Shown here: piece by piece, positions 8,336 through 15,590 of the stretch
How the letters are laid out: the number at the start of each line of letters is the position of its first letter
Position numbering within the stretch: the first letter of the stretch is position 1
Assembly (NCBI GenBank): GCA_905480445.1
Contig: CAJQQJ010000392.1
Location: 1 to 20,493 of the forward strand
Reading direction: 5' to 3'
DNA: 20,493 nucleotides
DNA from: an uncultured Alphaproteobacteria bacterium
GTDB taxonomy: Bacteria; Pseudomonadota; Alphaproteobacteria; UBA7985; CAJQQZ01
Notes under the pieces: model-generated
What the model was told of the DNA's origin: nothing
The model's input: the letters and a program-made list of their open reading frames with translations, nothing else
The model's database searches: none
Translations under genes and position numbers: made by a program

Positions 8336-10216
8336 TTAACTACAGCAGACGCTTGCTGGATGGCCGCCCGTGATGGGAACATCCATGGACGGGTTTTCAT
8401 CGAAGAAGCCAAACGGCATCCAATGGAAGCCTGCGTAGACGGTAGGTTGAACTGGCCAGTCCTCAGGGCGAGGGAGATGGTGATAGTTCATCGTGTACCA
8501 AACAACGATATCTTCGTTGCGTATGGAGCGGTTGGCTTTCGTCCAGTCAGGTAATCCATCTCCACCGGCGTGTTGGTTCGGGAACCAACCAGCTGGGAAA
8601 CGTTCTTGCCGCTGGTAAGGTGTGCACCACAGGTGCTTGAACATAAAGCCAGCACGTTTACCAACAGCTGAGTCGGCGTGTAAGAATGGCAGGGCGTTAG
8701 TGCCTGGGACAAGCTTGTAGCCTGTCGGTTGACCTAAGCCATTCGTCTGGTTCTCGTTAATGACCTTCCAGTATCGAGCCGACGACAAGTTCAGCTCTCG
8801 CTGTGCGTCTTGTTCACATTCAAAGATGTTCTGTTTGGTTAGGATAGCGTTACCGTGCGGGTTCTTTTCGCCCATTGGCGCTGCTTCGAAATTGACCTCA
8901 GCCAGAGAATTCTTGGGGCCGTCAACCGCCATATCAAAACGGAATGAGAATACATGTTGATGGATATGAGAATCAATTCCAGGTGCCACCAAAGTCCCAT
9001 ACTCTGGTGTCCGGCCAAGCTCGATTGCGCTGGGCAACGGTACACCGGTGGCCTTAACTTCAACACCAATTGTACCGTCTTGATAGAAATACCAAAAGAA
9101 CCCGTAGATGTAGTTGCCTATAGTCGCGACAGACGAAATTACCAGCCTGCGTGATCGTGTGACAGAAGATTGCCCGCGTCTTGGATCTGTGTACTTCCAA
9201 AGCGTGCCATAATCCTCTTCATGCATACAGACAGCATTTTTGACGAATTGGGGCTCACCGTTCCAGTCATGAGACCAGAGATCGAAATAGTAGATGTGAC
9301 CGAGGCAGTCGCAACCCAGTGACAAAGGACTGGTCGATTGACCGATGCCGTACTCGCCAGTGTCGAATGCATTCCTTCTGAAGTTACCGCCAGTTGGATC
9401 ACCGTAAGGCACGACCATCTCCGCCATTGATGCCCGGCGCATGATGGGTCTTAGAACACCTTGGTCCTCGTAACCAATGTTGTGAAGAACTAAGCCCTCT
9501 CTTAAGTCGAAGCCAACTTGGAGACGCCATTTCTGCCATCTGACTTCCTGGCCATCGACCTCAAAGCTTGGGCCGTCTGGTTGGATGATATTGAGTTCTT
9601 TTAGGTCTTGTCGTGTGTTTTTTTGTACCGAAATAGACTTAGTATCCGGCGGAATTGGAACAACGCCGTAATCATCAATCCGAATCAACTTCCCTCGGCG
9701 CAAGTCGACGACTGGATGAAGATTGGCAACAGGGCGGCCGTAAGGATTGTCGCCGGCTTCGTTTTGTAACCAGCAGTGCCCGAAGGCGATGCGTTCACCT
9801 TCCTCTTCCTCGACGCCAAAATGCCCAGCAGCCCAAGCCTCGACCAAAAGGTCTGATAGGTCTGTAATGCCACGTTTGGCACATGCAGCTTGAAAATCGG
9901 GATCTGCTTTGGCAACTTCCTGGGCGTAGACAAATTCATCAGGAACAATCCTGGCCTGAACACCTGGCACAGGCTGCCAGTCGATTACCGTTTCATTCGT
10001 AAGGGATACTGTGCCCTGGAAGGTGGTGTTGGATGATCTCTCATAACAACATACATAGGCTTCACGATCTCCCGAAGAGTTGTCAATTTCCGGCTCGTTG
10101 AGGGTGATGGTTTCAAACCAACCAGTGTCGTCGATCAGTTGTTCTGATTTGACCAGAGAGACAACAGTTCTGATTTCATCCCCATTCAGAGGAACGAGCG
10201 ATTGATTGCAAGCCAT
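8336..10216 (-). CDS. Copper-containing primary-amine oxidase (topaquinone)
   Basis: A 626-residue copper amine oxidase, which oxidises primary amines to aldehydes with release of ammonia and hydrogen peroxide. Visible active-site elements are VVPYGDP (268-274, with the conserved Tyr271), the catalytic base D285 in FDTGEY, the topaquinone tyrosine Y369 in TIGNYIY, copper ligands H419 and H421 in HIHQHVF, and the third ligand, most likely H580 in HHLPRPEDWP. The residue after the topaquinone tyrosine is normally Asp or Glu but is Ile370 here. There is no signal peptide, so it is predicted cytosolic, like many Arthrobacter- and Aspergillus-type enzymes and unlike periplasmic E. coli TynA. ATG 10216 has GAGG about 8 bases upstream. 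It follows a TlpA-like gene by 39 bases and is probably in its operon. Confidence 0.95.
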   Translation of the reverse strand: MACNQSLVPLNGDEIRTVVSLVKSEQLIDDTGWFETITLNEPEIDNSSGDREAYVCCYERSSNTTFQGTVSLTNETVIDWQPVPGVQARIVPDEFVYAQEVAKADPDFQAACAKRGITDLSDLLVEAWAAGHFGVEEEEGERIAFGHCWLQNEAGDNPYGRPVANLHPVVDLRRGKLIRIDDYGVVPIPPDTKSISVQKNTRQDLKELNIIQPDGPSFEVDGQEVRWQKWRLQVGFDLREGLVLHNIGYEDQGVLRPIMRRASMAEMVVPYGDPTGGNFRRNAFDTGEYGIGQSTSPLSLGCDCLGHIYYFDLWSHDWNGEPQFVKNAVCMHEEDYGTLWKYTDPRRGQSSVTRSRRLVISSVATIGNYIYGFFWYFYQDGTIGVEVKATGVPLPSAIELGRTPEYGTLVAPGIDSHIHQHVFSFRFDMAVDGPKNSLAEVNFEAAPMGEKNPHGNAILTKQNIFECEQDAQRELNLSSARYWKVINENQTNGLGQPTGYKLVPGTNALPFLHADSAVGKRAGFMFKHLWCTPYQRQERFPAGWFPNQHAGGDGLPDWTKANRSIRNEDIVVWYTMNYHHLPRPEDWPVQPTVYAGFHWMPFGFFDENPSMDVPITGGHPASVCCS

Positions 10217-10255
10217 AAGAAAACCTCGATTTGAAAGTCCTTCAAACCTAGTCTG

Positions 10256-10798
10256 CTATCTGCTTTCCGCCAAGAGTTGATTTATGACAGCTTCTCCACT
10301 TGCAGGATCAAAAATGTTGTCTTGAAAACGGACAATGCCATTTCTGTCCACTATGGCAATCTCCGGTGTGCCACGGGTTCGATAGTTCAGCATAGTGAGC
10401 GGAATGTGATGCCCCTCAACATGTAGGTCATTGCCAACCGGATGTGTGATGTTTTTGTTTTTTATGAAATTTTTCAACATCTCAGGTGTCTGATATTTAT
10501 GACCTTCGAAAACAGTATGAATGGAGACGAAGAGAATTTCTCCCGCAAGCGCCTGCTTTTCATATTTCTTCTCCCATGTATGCATCAAGGGGATGGAGAA
10601 GTTGTTACAGCCCGGACACCAGAGTTGAAAGAAGTCGATAACGACGACTTTGCCTTTGTGGTCTGCAACAGTACCACCGTCTGAATTGAGCCATTCGGCT
10701 ATTTGCCAACCAGGTGCTTTTTGCCCAACGATGCCGGCGTGACCAAGTGCCGGCCAAAACAAGGCAAGAAAGAGTGTGAGTTTCAACAGGTTTTTCAA
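10256..10798 (-). CDS. Periplasmic TlpA/ResA-like thioredoxin-fold protein
   Basis: A 180-residue thiol-disulfide oxidoreductase of the TlpA/AhpC-TSA type. Residues 1-21 form a signal peptide with likely cleavage after GHA. The redox motif is WCPGC (C61, C64), and the cis-proline is P145 in RGTPEIAIVDRNG. A small His-rich loop (HVEGHH, 126-131) might bind metal. It starts at TTG 10798, since an in-frame TAG lies nine codons upstream with no ATG between and a later start would remove the signal peptide. TlpA-like proteins reduce apo-cytochromes or copper-site cysteines. Because the next gene encodes a copper enzyme, a copper-related role is tempting but unproved, as the oxidase appears cytosolic. 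Confidence 0.88.
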   Translation of the reverse strand: MKNLLKLTLFLALFWPALGHAGIVGQKAPGWQIAEWLNSDGGTVADHKGKVVVIDFFQLWCPGCNNFSIPLMHTWEKKYEKQALAGEILFVSIHTVFEGHKYQTPEMLKNFIKNKNITHPVGNDLHVEGHHIPLTMLNYRTRGTPEIAIVDRNGIVRFQDNIFDPASGEAVINQLLAESR

Positions 10799-10995
10799 GC
10801 TTTTATCTTTCTGTTCGTTTCTCTAGCACAGCGACTTTATGACGTTTTCTAACTTTAGAAGCCAGTAAACAGGGTGTGAGGTTGCCGTTACTATCTTGCC
10901 AGTGAGAATCAGTTTTGTGTCATTACTGCATCAGTACTAAGTATTGTTTTCTCTGGATTAGTCTATTTACAACTAATCATAAGTAAAACTTGACA

Positions 10996-11025
10996 AACGA
11001 ATCGGGTTTTACTTGAACGAATCGG
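10996..11025 (+). repeat. Tandem AACGAATCGG repeats
   Basis: AACGAATCGG occurs at 10996-11005 and again at 11016-11025. The 20-base period is about two helical turns, so both lie on the same face of the DNA. Each copy contains GAATC (a GANTC site) and each is preceded by CTTGA. An inverted partial copy, GATTCGTT, follows at 11061-11068. Confidence 0.85.
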
Positions 11026-11058
11026 AATAGCGCTATGCATTTTACTAAGCGCTTGAAA

Positions 11059-11072
11059 TGGATTCGTTGGGG
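11059..11072 (+). promoter_or_regulatory. TGGATTCGTTRGGG element, copy 1, before the OmpA-like gene
   Basis: TGGATTCGTTGGGG ends 11 bases before the ATG at 11084. Nearly the same 14 bases recur at 13639-13652 before the L,D-transpeptidase gene. It contains GATTC, a CcrM-type GANTC site, and the G-run may also act as a weak ribosome-binding site. Confidence 0.5.
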
Positions 11073-11083
11073 GATTCCAAGTA

Positions 11084-12799
11084 ATGATGCTTAAAGATCG
11101 GTCTATTGGACTAGTCTCAGCAGCGGCGGCCTTTGCCCTTCTTGCTGGGGGGCACTTTGTTTTTGCGGCCAACACAGACAAAACGCTAACAGCTCTCGAA
11201 CAAGTTCGTGAAAACTGCGAACAGGAAAAAGAACAGACTTGGTTCCATCGCCTTATGAAAGGCAATTATCACACCAGTAGTGAAGATGGATCTTTTGTCC
11301 TCAATGGTTCGGCCGACTGTGATGCTGTTGTTTCTGAAATCAATCATGTTGAACAAACACTTTCCGATCAAAAAAGTGAGATTGTTACATTAAAGCAGGC
11401 AGAAGCTCTGGCGGTTAGAGATAAGGATAAACTCTCGAAACAGATAGCTGTCCTTAAAGGAAGGCATGACGAGTCGATCGATGCTATTCAACTAAAAGAC
11501 CTCGAGCTGAAGGGGATAAGTGACGCCACAGCTCGGTTGCAGGCAGAATTGGCTAAAGCTGAGGAAGAGCGACTAGCATCCAGTAAGAAAGCTGACGATT
11601 TTTCAGCAAGAAACTTGGAGCTTTCCAACGAGATCACTAGCCTCAAAACTAAACTGCTAGAAGAACGAGAAGAAGTTCAAAGGTTAGCGTTCGAGCTTGA
11701 AAACAATTCAAGCGACAAAGCAGTAAAACAGGTTTTGTCTGCGCTTAAGGAAAAACTCTCTGAGACAGAGGCGCAACTTGCGGAGCTAAAATCTGATCTT
11801 GCTAAACGACTTACAGCAGAAGAGTTATTGAAAACGGCTAACTTTGACAAGCTTGAAGTCGCGGAGCTTAGCGACGCAGCGACCAAGCTACAGCTTGAAT
11901 TGGCCGCCGCAGAAGAGAAGTTGGCTGCTGACCAAAAAACTATCGTGCGTCTAGGTGAATACAAGGCTGAAGCTGAAGTAGAAATTAGTGCACTTAGTGA
12001 TCGCTTGTCTCAAGCAGAAGATCAGGTGAAGACGCTTACAGCCGCACTTACTGATTCTCGTTCAAACACCAATATGGAAACCCTTCAGACAGAGTTGAGT
12101 ATGACGAAAGCCAAACTCGCCGAAACACAAAGGGAGCTCGGCAGTTTGGAAATAAAATTAGCTGCCACGCAATCTCTGCTGTCAAAAGCCAGAACGACAA
12201 CGGTTGCCGACGGTGCTGTGGATGCAGGGAATTCTGGCCTCATCTCCGATAACAAAGTCGATGCTGATCTGGCAGAGTTGCAAGCTTTGAACAGCAAACT
12301 TAGCCAGCAGCTGCAATCTTTGGAGGGCACCATCGCAGGGCTGAAGTCTGAAGAGGGTGTTCCGGCTGAAGATCTGAAGGATCTAGTCGCAGAGATTAAG
12401 AAGGACGTTAGCTCCGTAACATCACATGACGGCAGATTAGTCCTTAATAACGGCATACTGTTTTATCCGGCATCTGCCTTCGTTTCGAAAAAAGGTAAAG
12501 TCGCGCTTCGTGAAATCGCTGAACATATAAAAGCCAAGTTGGACGAAAACCATAACTGGAGCCTGTTTGTTGAAGGACATACGGATCAGCAGTCGATTTC
12601 GACCAGTCGCTACCCATCGAACTGGCATCTTGGTGGTGCTAGGGCTGCAAATGTGGTGAGAATCCTCATCAAAGAAGGTGTCCCTGCCGAAAGATTGTTT
12701 GCAGCGAGTTTGGCCGCATTGAGACCAATAGATGATCGAGCGACAAAAGAAGCTTATGCAAAAAATCGTCGAGTAGAACTGCGCTTCACCAAACTGTAA
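11084..12799 (+). CDS. Periplasmic coiled-coil protein with C-terminal OmpA-like peptidoglycan-binding domain
   Basis: A 571-residue exported protein. Residues 1-29 are a signal peptide (cleavage near VFA-AN). The mature N-terminus has two cysteines (C45, C79) that could form a disulfide. From about residue 85 to 400 it is long, heptad-rich alpha-helix full of Glu, Lys, Ala and Leu (for example LQAELAKAEEERL), a predicted coiled coil. Residues 455-571 are an OmpA/MotB domain: GHTD (498-501) and ARAANVV around R520 supply the Asp and Arg that hold diaminopimelate of peptidoglycan in this family, and NRRVELRF closes it. It probably spans the periplasm and grips the wall. Two ATGs stand in tandem (11084, 11087); the ribosome-binding site is weak. 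The next gene follows after 29 bases. Confidence 0.9.
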   Translation: MMLKDRSIGLVSAAAAFALLAGGHFVFAANTDKTLTALEQVRENCEQEKEQTWFHRLMKGNYHTSSEDGSFVLNGSADCDAVVSEINHVEQTLSDQKSEIVTLKQAEALAVRDKDKLSKQIAVLKGRHDESIDAIQLKDLELKGISDATARLQAELAKAEEERLASSKKADDFSARNLELSNEITSLKTKLLEEREEVQRLAFELENNSSDKAVKQVLSALKEKLSETEAQLAELKSDLAKRLTAEELLKTANFDKLEVAELSDAATKLQLELAAAEEKLAADQKTIVRLGEYKAEAEVEISALSDRLSQAEDQVKTLTAALTDSRSNTNMETLQTELSMTKAKLAETQRELGSLEIKLAATQSLLSKARTTTVADGAVDAGNSGLISDNKVDADLAELQALNSKLSQQLQSLEGTIAGLKSEEGVPAEDLKDLVAEIKKDVSSVTSHDGRLVLNNGILFYPASAFVSKKGKVALREIAEHIKAKLDENHNWSLFVEGHTDQQSISTSRYPSNWHLGGARAANVVRILIKEGVPAERLFAASLAALRPIDDRATKEAYAKNRRVELRFTKL

Positions 12800-12828
12800 C
12801 TCCAGAATAGTAAGAAAGATGAAAGTCG

Positions 12829-13563
12829 ATGTCCGATAACAAAGTAGAGGTCACGACAGACAGCGGAAACCGTGCGCTTGCTATCGTTGTTTTCCTCCTG
12901 TCCCTCATGATCTTGTTCTCCGCCCTCTTAGGCGGGCTTCTGCCAGGCCTCTTCCTTGTTACAGCGGGGGTTGTAGGTGTTGTGTCGGCATGGGCGGTTC
13001 TGCAAACGAGAGTTAGTCGTTATTCCAGCTTGAGGTTGTCTATTGCAGTGGTGCTGGCGATTGTCTCCGTCGCGGTTATCGTCATTGTCATCTTTGGTAA
13101 GAACCTCCACATAGCCCCAATGGCTATCGGTGGAATATTGGGGGTGATTTCGTCTTGGTGGCTGTGGGTTTCAGGGCAGGGCGCACGGGCATCAGTTAAG
13201 TGTGAAAACTGTACGCGTTTGGAGGCAAAAGTCGAGGAGGCTAGCAAACTAGCAGATGTTGCGAAAGCTGAGCTAGCAATGCGATCCCAAACTGTTGAAA
13301 AAACGGACCTTGAACCCGCAGAAGCAACAGCACCGCAAAACCTCTTTGAAACGCGTCCAGATAAAGTTGATGACCTAAAGCTCATAAATGGCGTTGGGCC
13401 CGTGTTTGAAAAAATGCTGAACGAGCATGGGATCTATCAGTTTGATCAGATCGCAAAGTTTTCCTCCGAGGATGTAGCATGGATGGCGACACAATTGGGT
13501 GCTTTCCCTGATCGGATAGAACGTGATGATTGGGTCAAACAAGCTAAAACGCTGGCGAACTAG
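12829..13563 (+). CDS. Four-helix membrane protein with C-terminal helix-hairpin-helix domain
   Basis: A 244-residue protein without a recognised name. Four hydrophobic segments (about 15-36, 38-58, 69-90, 95-115) are followed by a CxxC pair (C125, C128), a short helical linker and, at 181-244, a compact domain opening with DDLKLINGVGPVFEKML and closing with IERDDWVKQAKTLA. That domain matches the helix-hairpin-helix unit found at the ends of many alphaproteobacterial proteins, where it is often labelled flap-endonuclease-like without shown nuclease activity. With an even number of helices the tail should lie on the same side as the N-terminus, most likely the cytoplasm. It is in an operon with the OmpA-like gene, suggesting an inner-membrane partner. 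The ATG at 12829 is preceded by GAAAG, a weak site. Confidence 0.82.
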   Translation: MSDNKVEVTTDSGNRALAIVVFLLSLMILFSALLGGLLPGLFLVTAGVVGVVSAWAVLQTRVSRYSSLRLSIAVVLAIVSVAVIVIVIFGKNLHIAPMAIGGILGVISSWWLWVSGQGARASVKCENCTRLEAKVEEASKLADVAKAELAMRSQTVEKTDLEPAEATAPQNLFETRPDKVDDLKLINGVGPVFEKMLNEHGIYQFDQIAKFSSEDVAWMATQLGAFPDRIERDDWVKQAKTLAN

Positions 13564-13638
13564 ACTATTGGTGCATGGATTGAATAAATTTTCTTCAATT
13601 TTGCGAGTAAATCCAAATAATTACTAGCGATTCTGATT

Positions 13639-13652
13639 TGGATTCGTTAGGG
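13639..13652 (+). promoter_or_regulatory. TGGATTCGTTRGGG element, copy 2, before the L,D-transpeptidase gene
   Basis: TGGATTCGTTAGGG matches the element at 11059-11072 in 13 of 14 bases. A second GATTC lies just upstream at 13629-13633. This copy is about 68 bases before the ATG at 13720, so unlike copy 1 it cannot be a ribosome-binding site; a promoter or regulator site fits better. Confidence 0.5.
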
Positions 13653-13719
13653 TAAACGTAATTTTATTGTTGAGACCCAGTCTCGTTTATTTGAAAACTA
13701 TATTTTAGTAGTTAATTTG

Positions 13720-15309
13720 ATGCTGAATTTATTTGGCCGTTCTCTTTTTGTGGATGGTCCTATTACTCCCGGTTTAAAAGAAGTCCGTCTTGCCGGACGC
13801 AGAAAAATTGCGTTTGGCGGTATAGTGCTGAGTTCTGCAATTTTGCTGTCTTCCTGCGCAATTGTTAGAACAGACTATAGACAGCCAAGCTATAAGCAAC
13901 CGGCGCATCAGCCCTACAGTTTGTCTTCCGCTGGTGTTACCGCGCGCAAAGCCAATCCGATAATACAGCAACAGCAGTATAAACCGCAGCCGTTACCGGC
14001 TATACCTCGAACTGTTGTACCTGCTTCCAAGACGATTGGCGCTAGTCCAGAACCTACACAGATCCGTCCAGACTACGAGCGTTTCAAACAGGCTTTTGCC
14101 GTTACCCTCCAGCAATGGAGCCGCACTGGAAACAAAGAAGTTGCAGCGGTCGTTGATTTTTACGCGACGCTTGGTGGCTTTCCAATCTGGTACCGAAGAG
14201 AGGGCTGGAACCCTGCCGCTACCTTGGCGCATAAGACGCTGCGTAATGCGCACCTAGATGGTCTTAACCCGCAATCCTACCTTCCAGGTGAGGGGTATGA
14301 ATTAGAGCACCTCAGTCATTTGGAAGACTTCGTTAACGCAGAGATAATGCTAACTCAGGGATTGATGAAGTATCTAGTCGATGTGAAACATGGTTTGTTG
14401 AACAATGGATCACGGCTCGTCGGTGGCAAAGTTCTGAAAAAGGGGCTGAGATCACGAGATTTTGGTGCCTGGTTAGCATCGGTACCGCCGCAAAGCCGCC
14501 AATACCAAGGCTTGAAGGTCGCTATGGGGCAGTCAGGTTTGGACCAAAACCAACGGCGTTTGATAGCCCTTAATTTGGAGCGTTTAAGAAAACCGCGGCC
14601 CAAAAGGGCTGGTCGAAACTTGGTCCTGAATCTTCCTGCCTTCACACTGGATGTTTATGATGGAGAGCGTTTTGCATTCGACATGCCAGTAGTCATTGGC
14701 CAAAAAGAGCGCCCTACACCAATCATGAAGGACAAGATCGTCGATCTGAAGTTCTCCCCTGATTGGTCGGTGCCAAATGTTGTGGCTAAAGAGGATATTC
14801 TTCCACTTTTGAAAGCCAAAGTGCCTATCCTGGATAAAATGGGTGTTGTTGTTCAGAAAAGTGGGCGGCGCGTTAAACGACCTGAAAAAATCTCGTGGCG
14901 TAAATACAACGCTAACAATCTGCCTTACACTTTTTGGCAACCTCCTGGTCCGAAAAATGCTCTCGGCGGTGTCAGGTTCTCCCTGACGAACCCTGAAGCT
15001 ATAACCATGCACGATTCACCGGAGCGAGACAAATTTGTGCTTGCGCAACGGATGGTTAGTTCTGGCTGTGTGAGGGTAGGGGATGCAGTTGGGCTTGCTC
15101 ATTGGATCATGTCACAAGAAAAAGGCTGGTCCAGAGATCTTGTAATGAAAAAGATGGGCGCCGGTCGGACTGAATCCGTTCGGCTAGATGACCCAGTAGA
15201 AGTTGATTTTGTCTATTACACTGCCTGGATTGACAAGAAGGGTTATGTTCAGTTTGGTGAAGATGTTTACGGCCATGATGTCGTTCTAGCGAAAAAGATT
15301 GGTATATGA
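13720..15309 (+). CDS. YcbB-type L,D-transpeptidase lipoprotein lacking a peptidoglycan-binding domain
   Basis: A 529-residue enzyme expected to form 3-3 peptidoglycan cross-links or attach proteins to the wall. Residues 30-46 are a lipoprotein signal with lipobox LSSC (C46) after an unusually long, 29-residue N-terminal region. A Pro/Gln-rich linker leads to the YcbB scaffold (about 115-225; YATLGGFPIWYRREGW). The YkuD catalytic domain follows, with H431 in TMHDSPERDKF and the nucleophile C450 in SSGCVRV. In E. coli LdtD (615 residues) a peptidoglycan-binding helical domain sits between scaffold and catalytic domain; here that gap is nearly closed (LNLERLRKPRPKR). I take ATG 13720 rather than the TTG directly before it. 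No good ribosome-binding site is visible. Confidence 0.92.
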   Translation: MLNLFGRSLFVDGPITPGLKEVRLAGRRKIAFGGIVLSSAILLSSCAIVRTDYRQPSYKQPAHQPYSLSSAGVTARKANPIIQQQQYKPQPLPAIPRTVVPASKTIGASPEPTQIRPDYERFKQAFAVTLQQWSRTGNKEVAAVVDFYATLGGFPIWYRREGWNPAATLAHKTLRNAHLDGLNPQSYLPGEGYELEHLSHLEDFVNAEIMLTQGLMKYLVDVKHGLLNNGSRLVGGKVLKKGLRSRDFGAWLASVPPQSRQYQGLKVAMGQSGLDQNQRRLIALNLERLRKPRPKRAGRNLVLNLPAFTLDVYDGERFAFDMPVVIGQKERPTPIMKDKIVDLKFSPDWSVPNVVAKEDILPLLKAKVPILDKMGVVVQKSGRRVKRPEKISWRKYNANNLPYTFWQPPGPKNALGGVRFSLTNPEAITMHDSPERDKFVLAQRMVSSGCVRVGDAVGLAHWIMSQEKGWSRDLVMKKMGAGRTESVRLDDPVEVDFVYYTAWIDKKGYVQFGEDVYGHDVVLAKKIGI

Positions 15310-15312
15310 AGT

Positions 15313-15366
15313 AGATCGCCTCATTTCATGTCTTCCCCAAGACTTTTCCCCTCTTTGAGGTGATCT
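15313..15366 (+). other. Two-tier stem-loop just after the L,D-transpeptidase stop codon
   Basis: AGATCGCCTCA (15313-15323) pairs with TGAGGTGATCT (15356-15366), with one G-U. The enclosed loop holds a second stem, GTCTT-cccc-AAGAC (15330-15343). No T-tract follows, so it looks like an mRNA 3'-end structure, not a simple terminator. Confidence 0.55.
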
Positions 15367-15379
15367 CTTACCAATCTTA

Positions 15380-15408
15380 GCGGCCCAGTATCCCCCATGC
15401 TGGGCCGC
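15380..15408 (+). terminator. GC-rich hairpin, probable terminator of the L,D-transpeptidase transcript
   Basis: GCGGCCCAGTAT (15380-15391), loop CCCCC, ATGCTGGGCCGC (15397-15408): 12 pairs including one G-U. The T-tract after it is weak (ACTCATTTCT), so termination efficiency is uncertain, but position 70 bases after the stop is typical. Confidence 0.65.
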
Positions 15409-15590
15409 ACTCATTTCTGCCCAGGGGTTTGGTTTAGATTTAGTTCGAAATCCTAGGAGAGAAAAAGGGGAAGAAGAAAGCCAGCGTTTTGAGCTGTAAG
15501 CAGCTGGATTGCGCGAGCCGTCTTAGATGACACTGCGTCGATCAGCTAGCAGTATTTGAGGTGTTCTGGACAACACAATCGAAAAACATG

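Larger units (their letters stand above)
10799..11083. promoter_or_regulatory. Divergent intergenic region with GANTC-rich promoter segment
   Basis: This 285-base AT-rich spacer separates the TlpA-like gene (minus) from the OmpA-like gene (plus). It holds TTGACA at 10990-10995, two tandem AACGAATCGG copies, a GATTCGTT copy, two AGCGCT hexamers (11029-11034 and 11048-11053) and a further GATTC at 11073-11077. No convincing -10 box follows TTGACA at normal spacing. I see no open frame of interest here. Confidence 0.6.

Noticed and set aside
11677..12456. Long minus-strand frames within the OmpA-like gene
   Set aside because: They are Ser/Leu/Ala-rich antisense products of the Glu/Lys/Ala-rich coiled coil, as expected from codon complementarity.
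13574..13605. ATTGAA...TTCAAT followed by TTTG after the helix-hairpin-helix gene, as a terminator
   Set aside because: The stem is six mostly A-T pairs with a nine-base loop and would be too weak; no better hairpin is present there.
15429..15460. A stretch with GTTCGAAATCC resembling a tRNA T-arm
   Set aside because: The loop is six bases and no acceptor, anticodon or D arm can be built around it.
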